Positions 24,713-35,100 of a stretch of 64,000 nt of DNA are shown one piece after another; within the stretch, counting starts at the first letter, position 1, and each line of letters opens with the position of its first letter. Location: assembly GCF_022024275.1 (NCBI RefSeq), contig NZ_CP091804.1:2684501-2748500 (forward strand). Direction: 5' to 3'. The position numbers and the translations under genes are program-made. The notes beneath the pieces were generated by a model. The model made no database searches and was not told the origin of the DNA. It saw only the letters and a program-made list of their open reading frames with translations. This DNA is from Sphingopyxis sp. BSN-002. GTDB taxonomy: Bacteria; Pseudomonadota; Alphaproteobacteria; Sphingomonadales; Sphingomonadaceae.

Positions 24713-27067
24713 ATGACCTTGTCGTCGGGGGCGCTCTTTGCCGTCGGGCTGTTCGTCGCGCTCTGGCTGCTCGCCGGGGTGTGGGCGGTCGGCCGCGGGA
24801 TTGCGATGCAGCGCCGTTCGGCGTTCGTCGCCGGGCAGACCGAGCGGCTTGCCAGTCTGGTCGAGGCATCGCCGCAGCTGCCGGTGATCGTCCGCGCCGA
24901 CTGGCGGATCGAGGCGAGCGAGCGGCTCGGACGCTGGCTCGGTCTGGCGCAGGGACCGCGCAATTTCGACGAATTGCGCGGGCTCGACGCGGGACTCGAC
25001 CCGGCCGGGCACGAGCAGTTGCGACAGGCGATCCTCGGCGCGCAGCGCGGGGCAAAGCCTTTCGTCCTCAGCGTGAGGCCGCAGGGCAGCAGCCGGACGA
25101 TCGTCTTTCACGGCGCCGCGGCACCGCCCGCGGTCGGCGGACCCGGCAGCGTCCTCCTCTGGATGAGCGACGCGACCGACGGGCAGCAGTCGCTGGCGCA
25201 GGCGCGGCACGAGCGCGACGAGGCGATGGCGGCGTTCGAGGCGCTGTCGGGTCTGATCGAGGCCGCGCCCTTCCCGATGTGGTTCCGCGAGAGCGACATG
25301 CGGCTCGCGCTCGTCAACAATGCCTATGTCCGCGCGGTCGAGGCGAAGAGCGCCGGGACGGTGATCGAGGGCGGGATCGAACTGTGCGAGCCGATCGCGG
25401 GGGTCAGCGCGAGCGATGCCGCCGAAGCGGCGCGCGCTGCGGGATCGGCGCAACAGCGAACCGTGCCCGTGACGATCGAGGGCGAGCGGCGAATCATGCG
25501 CGTCGTCGACGTTCCGCTGGCGCCCGAAGGTGGCCGCGTGATCGGGATCGCGGGCTATGCCATCGACATCCAGGAGCTCGAAAGCGAGCGCGGCGCGCAT
25601 CGCCGCTTCGTCAACACCCAGCGCGAGCTGCTCGACCGGCTGTCGGCCGCGGTCGCGCAGTTCGGCCCCGATCAGGGGCTTGTCTTCGCGAACCAGCCGT
25701 TCCGGCGCCTGTTCGACCTGTCGGCGGAGGATGTGTCCGAGGCGCGCCCCTTTGCCCGGTTGCTCGACCTCTGGCGCGAGGGGGGACGGACCCCCGAGGT
25801 GCGCGACTATCCCGAATGGCGGCAGGCGCATGTCGACTGGTTCGCACGCGCCGAGGCGAGCGAGGAGGAGTGGCTGCTGCGCGACGGGACGCACCTGCAC
25901 GTCGTCGCGCAGCCGACCCCCGATGGCGGCCTGCTGTTGATCGCCGAGGACCGCACCGAACAGGTACAGCTGGCCGGTGCGCGCGACACGTTGCTGCGGG
26001 TGCGCACGGCGACCTTCGACAATCTGTTCGAAGCGGTCGCGGTGTTCGCCCCCGACGGGCGTCTGCACCTGTGGAACCAGCGCTTCCGCCGGCTGTGGAA
26101 TGTCGAGGAGCACACGCTCGCGGCGCATCCGCGCGTCGACGTGCTGATGGGCGGGCTCGCCGACCGGCTCGCCAAGCCCAACCAGATCAGCATCGTGCAG
26201 GAAGTGATCCGCGCCGCGACGCTGGAGCGCACGCAACGTGTCGGCGAGGTCCGCTTCGCCGACGGGCGTCATTTCGACTTTGCGTCGATCCCGCTGCCCG
26301 ACGGCAATGCGCTGCTGATCATGCTCGACATCACCGCGAGCCGGAAGATGGAAGGCGCGCTGCGTGAACGCAACGAGGCGCTCGAGGCGGCCGACAAGGT
26401 CAAGACCGCTTTCCTCTCGCGCATGAGCTATGAACTTCGCACGCCGCTGACCTCGATCGGCGGCTTCGGAGAGATGCTGCAGGCGGGCTATGCGGGTGAA
26501 CTGCCCGCGCCCGCCAAGGCGTATGTCGACGCGATCATGGATTCGGTCGGTGTGCTCGGGCGCCAGATCGACAATGTGCTCGACCTTGCGCAGGGCGAGG
26601 CGGGGACGCTTGCCGTCGAACGCGCGCCGGTCGACGTCCGCGCGCTGCTCGACAAGGCGCTCGCCGAAGCGAGAATCCTCGCCGATGCGGAGAAGATGGA
26701 GCTCGCCAGCCAGCTTTCGGCGACGCTTGGCGTGATCGAAGGCGATGCGTCGCGGCTGGGACGCGTGATCGGCGGACTGCTCGACAATGCGATCCGCTTC
26801 ACTGCGCCGGTCAAGCGCGGCAGCGGGCGCGTGCTGCTCCACGCCGACGGCGATGACAGGGGGGTCGAGATCGTCGTTTCCGACAATGGCCCCGGGATGC
26901 CCGAAGCGGTCGCTGCGGTGACCAAGGGCACGCAGGCTGGCACCCAGACCGGCGGGATCGGGCTCGCGCTCGCGCGCCAGCTCGTCGCCGCGCACGGCGG
27001 AACGATGGAGGTGATGAGCGAGAAGGGGCAGGGGACGCTGGTGCGCGTGAGCCTGCCGCGCGCGTGA
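24713..27067 (+). CDS. divL: DivL-type sensor kinase with Tyr at the phosphoacceptor site
   Basis: A 784-residue protein: one N-terminal membrane helix (residues 4-26), several PAS-like segments (EAAPFPMWFRE; LFEAVAVFAPDGRLHLWNQRFRRLW), then dimerisation and ATPase domains. The H-box reads FLSRMSYELRTPLTSIGG, with Tyr573 where histidine kinases have His. This substitution, size and architecture define DivL, the Caulobacter pseudo-kinase that binds DivK~P and tunes CckA and CtrA. The ATPase lobe is intact (LLDNAIRFT, DNGPGMP, GIGLALA). tsaE follows with a GTGA overlap. Confidence 0.88.
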   Translation: MTLSSGALFAVGLFVALWLLAGVWAVGRGIAMQRRSAFVAGQTERLASLVEASPQLPVIVRADWRIEASERLGRWLGLAQGPRNFDELRGLDAGLDPAGHEQLRQAILGAQRGAKPFVLSVRPQGSSRTIVFHGAAAPPAVGGPGSVLLWMSDATDGQQSLAQARHERDEAMAAFEALSGLIEAAPFPMWFRESDMRLALVNNAYVRAVEAKSAGTVIEGGIELCEPIAGVSASDAAEAARAAGSAQQRTVPVTIEGERRIMRVVDVPLAPEGGRVIGIAGYAIDIQELESERGAHRRFVNTQRELLDRLSAAVAQFGPDQGLVFANQPFRRLFDLSAEDVSEARPFARLLDLWREGGRTPEVRDYPEWRQAHVDWFARAEASEEEWLLRDGTHLHVVAQPTPDGGLLLIAEDRTEQVQLAGARDTLLRVRTATFDNLFEAVAVFAPDGRLHLWNQRFRRLWNVEEHTLAAHPRVDVLMGGLADRLAKPNQISIVQEVIRAATLERTQRVGEVRFADGRHFDFASIPLPDGNALLIMLDITASRKMEGALRERNEALEAADKVKTAFLSRMSYELRTPLTSIGGFGEMLQAGYAGELPAPAKAYVDAIMDSVGVLGRQIDNVLDLAQGEAGTLAVERAPVDVRALLDKALAEARILADAEKMELASQLSATLGVIEGDASRLGRVIGGLLDNAIRFTAPVKRGSGRVLLHADGDDRGVEIVVSDNGPGMPEAVAAVTKGTQAGTQTGGIGLALARQLVAAHGGTMEVMSEKGQGTLVRVSLPRA

Positions 27068-27513
27068 ATTTCCGTGCCGATTATTCGCTGGAGGAGGCCG
27101 GACGGATCGGCGAGGCGATCGGCGCGGCGCTGATGCCCGGGGACGTTGTGCTGCTATCGGGCGATCTGGGGGCGGGCAAGACCACGCTGGCGCGCGCGAT
27201 CCTGAAACAGCGCGGGCTTGCCGGCGAAGCGCCGAGCCCGACTTTCGCGATCGTCCAGCCCTATGCGCCGCCCGAGGTCGATCTGGCGATCGCACATGTC
27301 GATCTCTACCGCATCGAGGAAGAGGACGAGCTGATCGAACTCGGGCTCGACGATTATCTCTATGACGGCGCGTTGCTGATCGAATGGCCCGAGCGACTTG
27401 GTGCGCAGGGCTGGCCCGAGGCGTTGACCTTGCGGATTTCGGGTGAAGGCGACGCGCGCGTCTTGACAGCCGAAGTGCCGGCGGCTTGGGAAGCGCGATG
27501 GCCGCTCCGATGA
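27064..27513 (+). CDS. tsaE: tRNA threonylcarbamoyladenosine biosynthesis ATPase TsaE
   Basis: A 149-residue ATPase needed for t6A37 in ANN-decoding tRNAs, acting with TsaB and TsaD. The Walker A motif is SGDLGAGKTTLARA, followed by SPTFAIVQPY, HVDLYRIE and LLIEWPERL, all diagnostic. The start is GTG, overlapping the divL stop (GTGA). It runs 3' into amgK with an overlap, so translation is probably coupled. Confidence 0.95.
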   Translation: MNFRADYSLEEAGRIGEAIGAALMPGDVVLLSGDLGAGKTTLARAILKQRGLAGEAPSPTFAIVQPYAPPEVDLAIAHVDLYRIEEEDELIELGLDDYLYDGALLIEWPERLGAQGWPEALTLRISGEGDARVLTAEVPAAWEARWPLR

Positions 27514-28487
27514 TTCCGCCCGCCCACGCCCCGGCGTTCCTCGCCGCTCATGGCTGGGGTGACGCCCGGATTTTGCCGCTCGCGGGGGACGCGTCCTTCC
27601 GCCGTTATTTCCGCGTCGTCGACGGCGACCGGCAGGCGGTGCTGATGGACGCGCCGCCGCCGCACGAGGACCCGCGTCCGTTCATCGCGATTGCGGAATT
27701 CCTGTGCGACCAGGGGCTGAACGCGCCGACGATCATCGCGCGCGACCTCGAGCAGGGGCTGCTGCTGATCGAGGATTTCGGCGATGTGCGGCTGCGCGAA
27801 ACGGTCGACGAAGCGCTGCACAAGGAAGCCGACTATTATGCCGGCGTGACCGACCTGCTGGTTCACCTGCATGCGCGTCCGGCGATGGCGGGGCTGCCGG
27901 TACACGGGCTCGAACAGTGGCTCGATGAAGTGATGCTGTTCACCGACTGGTATTGTCCGGCGCTCGATCTGGAGGTCGACCGCGACGGGTTCGGCGCGGC
28001 GTGGGAAGCGGCACTGGCGCCGGTCGAAAGCGACGGTCTGCCGCGCGTCACGGTACTCCGCGATTTCCATGCCGAGAATATCATGCTGGTGCAGGGGCAG
28101 GACGGGATCGCGCATTACGGCCTGCTCGATTTTCAGGACGCGCTCGTCGGACATCCGGCCTATGATCTCGCCTCGGTGCTTGAAGACGCGCGGCGCGACG
28201 TGACGCCGAGCGTCGAGGCGGCGATGCTCGACCGCTATGTCGCGGCGACGGGGCAGGGCGAGACGTACCGCAACGCCTATTGGGCGCTCGCGGCGCAGCG
28301 CAACACGCGCATCCTCGGCGTCTTCGTCCGGCTGTGGAAGCGCGACGGCAAGCCCGGATACCGCCAGTTCCAGCCGCGGATGTGGGGGCTGCTCGAACGC
28401 GATTTGCAGCATCCGGCGCTTGTCCCCGTTCGGCAATGGTTTGACGCCAATGTCCCCGTTTCGAAACGGGCGGAGGCTTGGTTGTGA
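27498..28487 (+). CDS. amgK: AmgK, N-acetylmuramate/N-acetylglucosamine anomeric kinase
   Basis: A 329-residue kinase of the aminoglycoside-phosphotransferase fold. The catalytic loop is LRDFHAENIML and the DFG-like metal motif is LLDFQDALVGHPAYDLASVL. Paired with murU next door, it fits AmgK, which phosphorylates MurNAc at the anomeric carbon in the recycling route that bypasses the fosfomycin target MurA. The ATG at 27498 has GGGAAG upstream; the ATG at 27510 overlapping the tsaE stop is an alternative. Confidence 0.88.
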   Translation: MAAPMIPPAHAPAFLAAHGWGDARILPLAGDASFRRYFRVVDGDRQAVLMDAPPPHEDPRPFIAIAEFLCDQGLNAPTIIARDLEQGLLLIEDFGDVRLRETVDEALHKEADYYAGVTDLLVHLHARPAMAGLPVHGLEQWLDEVMLFTDWYCPALDLEVDRDGFGAAWEAALAPVESDGLPRVTVLRDFHAENIMLVQGQDGIAHYGLLDFQDALVGHPAYDLASVLEDARRDVTPSVEAAMLDRYVAATGQGETYRNAYWALAAQRNTRILGVFVRLWKRDGKPGYRQFQPRMWGLLERDLQHPALVPVRQWFDANVPVSKRAEAWL

Positions 28488-29203
28488 CGGCGAAGATCGA
28501 AAGCGCGATGGTGATGGCGGCGGGGATCGGCAAGCGGATGCGCCCGCTGACCGCGACGCGGCCGAAGCCGTTGGTGCGCGTCGCGGGCAAGGCGCTGATC
28601 GATCACAGCCTCGACCGGATCGAGGCGGCGGGTATCGGCCATGTCGTCGTCAACGTCCATTATCTCGCCGACGCGCTCGAAGCGCATCTGGCGGCGCAGA
28701 AGCGCAGCTTCACGATCGCGGTGTCGGACGAGCGGACGCAATTGCTCGAAACCGGCGGCGGGATGATGAAGGCGCTGCCGCTGCTCACCGGCGACCCGAT
28801 CCTGATCGTCAACAGCGACAATATCTGGACCGACGGGCCGCAGGACAGCATCGCCAACCTCGCCCGGCACTGGGACGATACGAAGATGGACGCGCTGCTG
28901 CTGGTCATCCGGCAGGCGAGCGCGGCAGGGCACGGCGGCAAGGGCGATTTCCATATGGATCCCAACGGCCAATTGTCGCGGCGCAAGCCGGGGCGGATCG
29001 CGCCCTTCGTCTATACCGGCATCCAGCTCGTGTCGCGGCGGCTGCTCGTCGATGCGCCCGAGGCGGCCTTTTCGACCAATATCTTCTGGGACCGCGCGAT
29101 CGCCGCGGGACGGCTCTATGGCCTGTCGCATATGGGGCAGTGGTTCGATGTCGGGACGCCTGCGGCGATTGCGCCGACCGAAGCCGCGCTGACGGATGGC
29201 TGA
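28484..29203 (+). CDS. murU: MurU, N-acetylmuramate-1-phosphate uridylyltransferase
   Basis: A 239-residue nucleotidyltransferase. The signature MVMAAGIGKRMRPLTATRPKPL is at the N-terminus, with LLETGGGM and LIVNSDNIW following. It converts MurNAc-1-P to UDP-MurNAc, completing the salvage started by AmgK. The start is GTG, overlapping the amgK stop, with GGAGG seven bases upstream. The next gene (addB) begins eight bases before this one ends. Confidence 0.9.
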   Translation: MTAKIESAMVMAAGIGKRMRPLTATRPKPLVRVAGKALIDHSLDRIEAAGIGHVVVNVHYLADALEAHLAAQKRSFTIAVSDERTQLLETGGGMMKALPLLTGDPILIVNSDNIWTDGPQDSIANLARHWDDTKMDALLLVIRQASAAGHGGKGDFHMDPNGQLSRRKPGRIAPFVYTGIQLVSRRLLVDAPEAAFSTNIFWDRAIAAGRLYGLSHMGQWFDVGTPAAIAPTEAALTDG

Positions 29204-32165
29204 CGCGAAGCCGCGCATTTTTTCGATCCCGGTCCACCGGGCCTTCGCCGACGCGCTCGCCGCCGGAATTATCGCGGAGTTTGCAGACGGCGCTCTGGGG
29301 CTGGCCGAGGGGCTGATCCTGTTGCCGAGCAACCGCGCGCGGAGCGCGGTGCAGGCGGCGTTCGTGCGCGCGGGCGGGACGGGGCTGCTGATGCCGCGGC
29401 TCGCGGTGATCGGCGACGCCGATCTCGATGAAAGCGTCGCGCTGGCGCTCGATGCCATCGACGATGATCCGCTACCGCCCGCGATCGATGCGTTGCGGCG
29501 GCGCCTGCTGCTTGCCGAGCTGATCGAGCGCCACACGCCGGCGGGCGAAGCGCCGATTGCAGGCGCGGCGGCCTTCCAGCTTGCCGACGGGCTCGCGCGG
29601 GTGATCGATCAGTTGCATTATGAGGAGGTGCGCGTCGGCGATCTCGTCGACCTCGACCTCGGGGCGTTCGCCGGACATTGGCAGGCGTCGCTCGGACGGC
29701 TGCGGCTGCTCGTCGATCATTGGCCGGCGGTGCTCGCGAAGACCGGGAGCATCGACCGCGCCGAACGGCGCAACCGGCTGCTCGATCGTGTGACCGAAGG
29801 GTGGCGCGCGATGCCGCCCGCGCGCTTTGTTGTTGCGGCGGGTATCACGACGGCCGCGCCCGCGATCGCGCGGTTGCTGCGCACGGTCGCCGATATGGAG
29901 CGCGGGATGGTCGTGCTGCCGGGCGTCGACCGGCTGATGGCGACCGACGAGTGGGGAGCGCTCGGCCCGACGCGGCCCGATCCCGAAAATCCGGCGCGGC
30001 CGCTGGAGACGCATCCACAATATCATCTGAAGCTGCTGCTCGACCGGATGGGCGCGAGCCGCGACGAAGTGGTCGAGTGGGAGGCGACCTCGGAATTCGA
30101 CGGTCCCGCCGCGCGCACCTCCTTCGTCTCGCTGCTCTTCGCGCCGGCCGATTATACCGCGCAGTGGCAGGCGGCGGGCGACCTGTCGGCAGCGGCCGCA
30201 GGGATTTCGGGGACGGTGTTCGCCGACGACGGGCAGGAGGCGCAGGGGATCGCGCTGCTGATGCGCGAGGCGATCGAGACGCCGGGGCGGACCGCGGCGC
30301 TGGTGACGCCCGACCGCGGGCTGGCCGAGCGCGTCGCGGCGGCGCTCGCGCGCTGGGGGATTTCGGTCGACGACAGTGCGGGGCAGCCCTTGTCGCGGAC
30401 GCCGCCGGGGGCGTTGCTGTTGTTGCTGGCTAAGCTCGCGGCGGAGTTCGATCCGGTCGCGCTGGTGTCGCTGCTGGGGCATCCGCTGGTGCGCAAGGGC
30501 GAAGGGCGGACGGCGTGGCTCGATCAGCTGCGGCGGCTCGACCTGATTCTGCGCGAGCCGGGGCTGCTTCCGGGATGGGACGGGGTGAGCGCGCGGATTG
30601 CCGAACGCGTCGCCGATCCGAAAGCACGCGGGCATGGCTTGGCGTTGCAATTGCTGCCTTGGTGGGACGAGGTGTCGGCGGCACTGAGCGCGGCGCTGGC
30701 ACCCTTCTCCGGGCCGACGCCGCCAGCGACCTTGCTGGCGGCGCTGCAGCAGGCGGCCGAATGGCTCACCGGCGACGCGGTCTGGGCGGGACCGGCGGGG
30801 CGGATGCTCGCCGAACTGTTCGACCAATGGGCGCTGGCGCGCGGCGACGGGCCGGCGCTCGTCGATCCCGCCGACTTTCCCGATATGCTGGGCCAGCTGC
30901 TCGCGCAGGCGAGCGTACGGCCGCCCTATGGGGGGCATCCGCGCCTGTTCATCTGGGGCTTGCTGGAGGCGCGGTTGCAGCGCGCCGACCTGATGATCCT
31001 CGGCGGGCTCGACGAGGGGCGCTGGCCCGCGGCGACGCAGCCCGATCCATGGCTCGCGCCGGGCATCAGGCGCCTGCTCGGCCTGCCCGCGCCCGAGCGG
31101 CAGCAGGGGATGGCGGCGCATGATTTCGCGAGCGCGCTGGCGGCGCGCGAGATCGTCGTCACACGCGCGCACCGAAGCGGCGGCGATCCGGCGGTGGCGT
31201 CGCGCTTCTGGTTGCGGCTGGCGGCGCTGGCGGGCGATCTGCCCGAGCCGATGCCGGGGGGTGTCGCGCTGACCCGGCTCGCGGCCGAACTCGATCTGCC
31301 TGCGGGCGGTGCGCAGCCGGTGGGCAGGCCCGCGCCGCGGCCGCCGGTCGACGACCGCCCGCGCAGGATCAGCGTGACCGCGGTCGATCGGCTCGCGCGC
31401 GATCCCTTTGGCTATTATGCGAACCAGATGCTCGGTCTGTCGGCGCTCGATCCGCTGAGCGCCGCGCCCGATCCGCGCTGGCGCGGGACGCGGGTGCATC
31501 GGCTGTTCGAGGATTGGGTGCGCGGCGGCGCAACGCGCGACGGGTTCGAGGCAGAGCTGGTGGCGTTGCGCGAGGATGCCGCGCTCGATGCGATCGCGCG
31601 CGCTTTCTGGCTGCCGCGGATCGAGCCGGCGTTGCGCTGGGCGGCGGCGCAGGTCTGGGATCGCGAAGATCGCACGCCTGTCGATGTCGAGGTGCGGGGC
31701 GAATATGTCGCGGACGGCCTGACGCTGCACGGCAAGGCCGACCGGATCGACCGCGACGATCAGGGGCGGCTGTCGATCGTCGACTATAAATCGGGCGGTG
31801 CGCCGAGCGCGAAGGCGGCGTTTGACAAGCTCGACAACCAGCTCGGCCTGCTCGGGCTGATCGCGCGCGAGGGCGGGATGGCGGATGTCGCTGCGGCGCC
31901 GGTCGAGGCGCTCGAATATTGGAGTCTGCGGCCCGATCGCCGCGCGGGCGGTGCGGGGAAGATATCGAACACATATGGCTCGCGCAGCGACCTCAAGAAT
32001 GCCGGGCAGGCGATCGATCATGCCGCCGATGCGCTGGCGGAGCTCGCGGCGCTCTACCTGTTCGGCGACGCGCCCTTCGTGCCGGGCGAAGCCGCGGGCT
32101 ATGGCGAATACGATCAGCTGATGCGCCGCGACGAATGGTTTGGGCGCGGGGAGGAGGGCACATGA
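29196..32165 (+). CDS. addB: AddB, double-strand-break repair nuclease subunit
   Basis: A 989-residue subunit of the AddAB helicase-nuclease, alphaproteobacterial type. The N-terminal P-loop region is degenerate (LPSNRARSAVQ), as expected, since the motor resides in AddA. The C-terminal RecB-like nuclease motif is IDRDDQGRLSIVDYKSGGAP, with the Asp and Asp-Tyr-Lys of the active site. It overlaps murU by eight bases and addA by four (ATGA), consistent with balanced subunit synthesis. Confidence 0.92.
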   Translation: MADAKPRIFSIPVHRAFADALAAGIIAEFADGALGLAEGLILLPSNRARSAVQAAFVRAGGTGLLMPRLAVIGDADLDESVALALDAIDDDPLPPAIDALRRRLLLAELIERHTPAGEAPIAGAAAFQLADGLARVIDQLHYEEVRVGDLVDLDLGAFAGHWQASLGRLRLLVDHWPAVLAKTGSIDRAERRNRLLDRVTEGWRAMPPARFVVAAGITTAAPAIARLLRTVADMERGMVVLPGVDRLMATDEWGALGPTRPDPENPARPLETHPQYHLKLLLDRMGASRDEVVEWEATSEFDGPAARTSFVSLLFAPADYTAQWQAAGDLSAAAAGISGTVFADDGQEAQGIALLMREAIETPGRTAALVTPDRGLAERVAAALARWGISVDDSAGQPLSRTPPGALLLLLAKLAAEFDPVALVSLLGHPLVRKGEGRTAWLDQLRRLDLILREPGLLPGWDGVSARIAERVADPKARGHGLALQLLPWWDEVSAALSAALAPFSGPTPPATLLAALQQAAEWLTGDAVWAGPAGRMLAELFDQWALARGDGPALVDPADFPDMLGQLLAQASVRPPYGGHPRLFIWGLLEARLQRADLMILGGLDEGRWPAATQPDPWLAPGIRRLLGLPAPERQQGMAAHDFASALAAREIVVTRAHRSGGDPAVASRFWLRLAALAGDLPEPMPGGVALTRLAAELDLPAGGAQPVGRPAPRPPVDDRPRRISVTAVDRLARDPFGYYANQMLGLSALDPLSAAPDPRWRGTRVHRLFEDWVRGGATRDGFEAELVALREDAALDAIARAFWLPRIEPALRWAAAQVWDREDRTPVDVEVRGEYVADGLTLHGKADRIDRDDQGRLSIVDYKSGGAPSAKAAFDKLDNQLGLLGLIAREGGMADVAAAPVEALEYWSLRPDRRAGGAGKISNTYGSRSDLKNAGQAIDHAADALAELAALYLFGDAPFVPGEAAGYGEYDQLMRRDEWFGRGEEGT

Positions 32166-35100
32166 GCAAGCCGTCCGGCCTTGCAACGCTCGACCCGCGG
32201 CAGGGCGCCGCCGCCGATCCCGAAAGCCATGTCTGGCTCGGCGCGTCGGCGGGGACGGGGAAGACGCAGGTGCTGTCAGCGCGCGTGCTGCGGCTGATGC
32301 TCGACGGGGTATCGCCGGAAGCGATCCTCTGCATTACCTTCACGAAGGCGGGCGCGGCCGAGATGGCGCACCGCATCCACGAGCGGCTCGCGGCGTGGGT
32401 GCGGATGGACGACGGCGATCTACGGCTCGACCTCCGTGCGCTGGGTCTGGAGTGGGACCGGCCGGGGCTGATGACGCGCGCGCGATCCCTGTTCGCGACG
32501 GTGATCGACAGCCCGGGCGGCGCGATCCGGGTGCAGACGATCCACGCCTTCTGTCAGACTTTGCTCGCGAGTTTCCCGCTCGAGGCGAAGCTGCTTCCGG
32601 GCTTTCGGGCGATCGAGGAGGATGAGGCAGGGGCGTTGCAGCGGCAGGTGCTCAGCCGCCTGCTCGAAGAGGATGACGAGCGCGCGGTGCTGCGCGAGGC
32701 GGCGGCGATGCTGTCGCGGCGGCTGGGGCAGGATGCGGCGCTGTCTTTCCTGTCGAGTTGCGCGAGCGTGTTCGGCGGGCCGCGTGCGGCGTTGCCGCCG
32801 TCGGCGCATGACCTGCGCGCGGCGTTCGACCTGCCGGGCGGCGATCCCGATGCGTGGGTGACAAGCGAGCTTGCGGCGGGGGTGATCGACGAGGGCGATA
32901 TCAGGGCGGTCGCGGCGAGCGGGGCCGACTGGGGCACCAAGACGGGGCTGGCGTGCAACGATGTGATGATCGGCTGGCTGATCGCCGATCCGGCGAAGCG
33001 CGCCGCGATGCTTGGCGAACTGCTCGGCTGTTTCCTGACCGGCAAGGGCGAGCTGCGCGCCGATTTCGCGGGCGACAAGGGCAAGATGACCGATTGCGTC
33101 GACAGCGCCGTGCGGATCGTCGATGCGGTGCAAAGGCTGCTCGGGACGGCGACCGCGATGCGCGTGGCGGACGATCTCGCAGCCGCGTGGAAACTCGGGA
33201 GCCGCTTTGTCGAGGGCTATGCCCTCGCCAAGCGCGAGCAGGGGCTGGCCGATTTCGACGATCTGATCACGCTCGCGGGATCGCTGCTGCGCGTCAGCAG
33301 CTTCGGCGAATGGGTGCGCTTCAAGCTCGACCAGCGCACCGACCACATCCTCGTCGACGAGGCGCAGGATACGAATATGCGCCAGTGGGGCATCGTGCTG
33401 TCGCTGGCCGAGGAGTTTTTCGCAGGCGTCGGGGCGAAGGAGGAGCGCATCCGCACGCTCTTCACCGTCGGCGACCGCAAGCAGGCGATCTTCGGCTTTC
33501 AGGGGACCGAGCCCAAGGCCTTCGCAACCGCGCGCGACATGTTCCACGCGATGGGCGAGATCGGCGGGCAGCCGTTCCGGCAGGTCGATCTCGTCTCCAA
33601 TTATCGCTCGACCCCGGCGGTGCTGTCGGTGGTCGATGCCTGGCTCGCGGCGGGCGGTGCCGCGGCAATGGGGCTCGACGGCGAGGAGCCGCCGCACCGG
33701 CCATTCCGTGAGGTGCATGCGGGGCAGGTCGAGCTGTGGCAGCCGCTGCCGGTGGGCAAGGCGCTCGATGCCGCGGCCGACGACGACGGCGGCGAAGGAG
33801 AGGGCGACGGGAGCGCGCCCGCTTCGGATCCCGCCTCGATGCGGCTCGCGAAAGCGATCGCGGACGAGGTGCAGGACTGGATCGCGAACGGCAAGGACGG
33901 ACGGCCCGTCCTGCCGGGCGATATCATGATCCTCGTGCGCCGCCGCCGCGATCTGGCGGCGCGGATCGTCGCGCGGTTGCAGGCGTTGCATGTGCCCGTC
34001 GCGGGCGTCGATCGCTTCGCGCTGACCCAGCCGCTTGCGGTACAGGACCTGATCGCAGCGATGCGCTTCGCGGTGCAGCCGCTCGACGACCTCAATCTCG
34101 CCTCGCTTCTCGTGTCGCCGCTGATCGGCTGGACGCAGGACGAGCTTTACGCGCGCACGCACGGGCGCGGCCGCGCGGCGCTGTGGGAGCATCTGCGAGC
34201 GAGCGAGGGCGATGTACCCGCGGCGGCGATGGCGGCGCTGCGGCACCTGCTCGGCATGGCCGACTTCACGACGCCGTTCCGCTTTCTGGAGACGGTGCTG
34301 TCGGGGCCGATCGACGGGCGGCGGCGGCTCTATGCGCGATTGGGGCGCGAAGCGCGCGATCCGATCGACGAGCTTCTGAATCAGGCGCTGGCGTTCGAGA
34401 GCCGTGAGACCGTGTCGCTGCTCGGCTTCCTGACGCAGGTGTCGGCGAGCGCCGCCGATATCAAGCGCCAGACCGAGGCGCGCAGCGACGTCGTGCGCGT
34501 GATGACGGTGCATGGGTCGAAGGGCCTGCAGGCGCCGATCGTGATCCTTGCCGATGCGACCGACGATGCCGGGGTGGGGCACCGTCCGTTCAGCGTCGAT
34601 GTCGCGGCTTGGGAGAAATTGCCGGTGTTTGCCGTGCCCGCCGACGAGCGGCACGGCAAGCTGGCCGATGCGCATGCGGCGGCGGCGCGGGCCGCGGCCG
34701 AGGAGCATTGGCGGCTCTTCTATGTCGCGATGACGCGCGCCGAGGAAATCCTCGTCGTTGCCGGTGTGACGAAGAAGGCCGACCGATCGATCCCCGAGGG
34801 AAGCTGGCACGCGGCGGTCGAGGACGTGCTCGCCGGCATGGGCAGCGAATGGGAGGAGGCGGGGGCGTGGGGACAGCGCCGCGTCCACCGCGCAAATGCC
34901 GGCAAATGGGCTAAGAAGGAGAAGGCCGCGAAGGTCGCGGCGCCCGCGCTGGTGCTCCCCGAATGGGCGCACCGGCCCGCGCCCGAGGAAGCGCGGCCGC
35001 CTCGCCCGCTCGCGCCGTCGGCGCTGGGCGAGGACGATGTCGCGGTGCCGCCGCAGGGGGCGGCGCGCGTTGCCGCGGTCGAGCGCGGGTTGCTGCTCCA

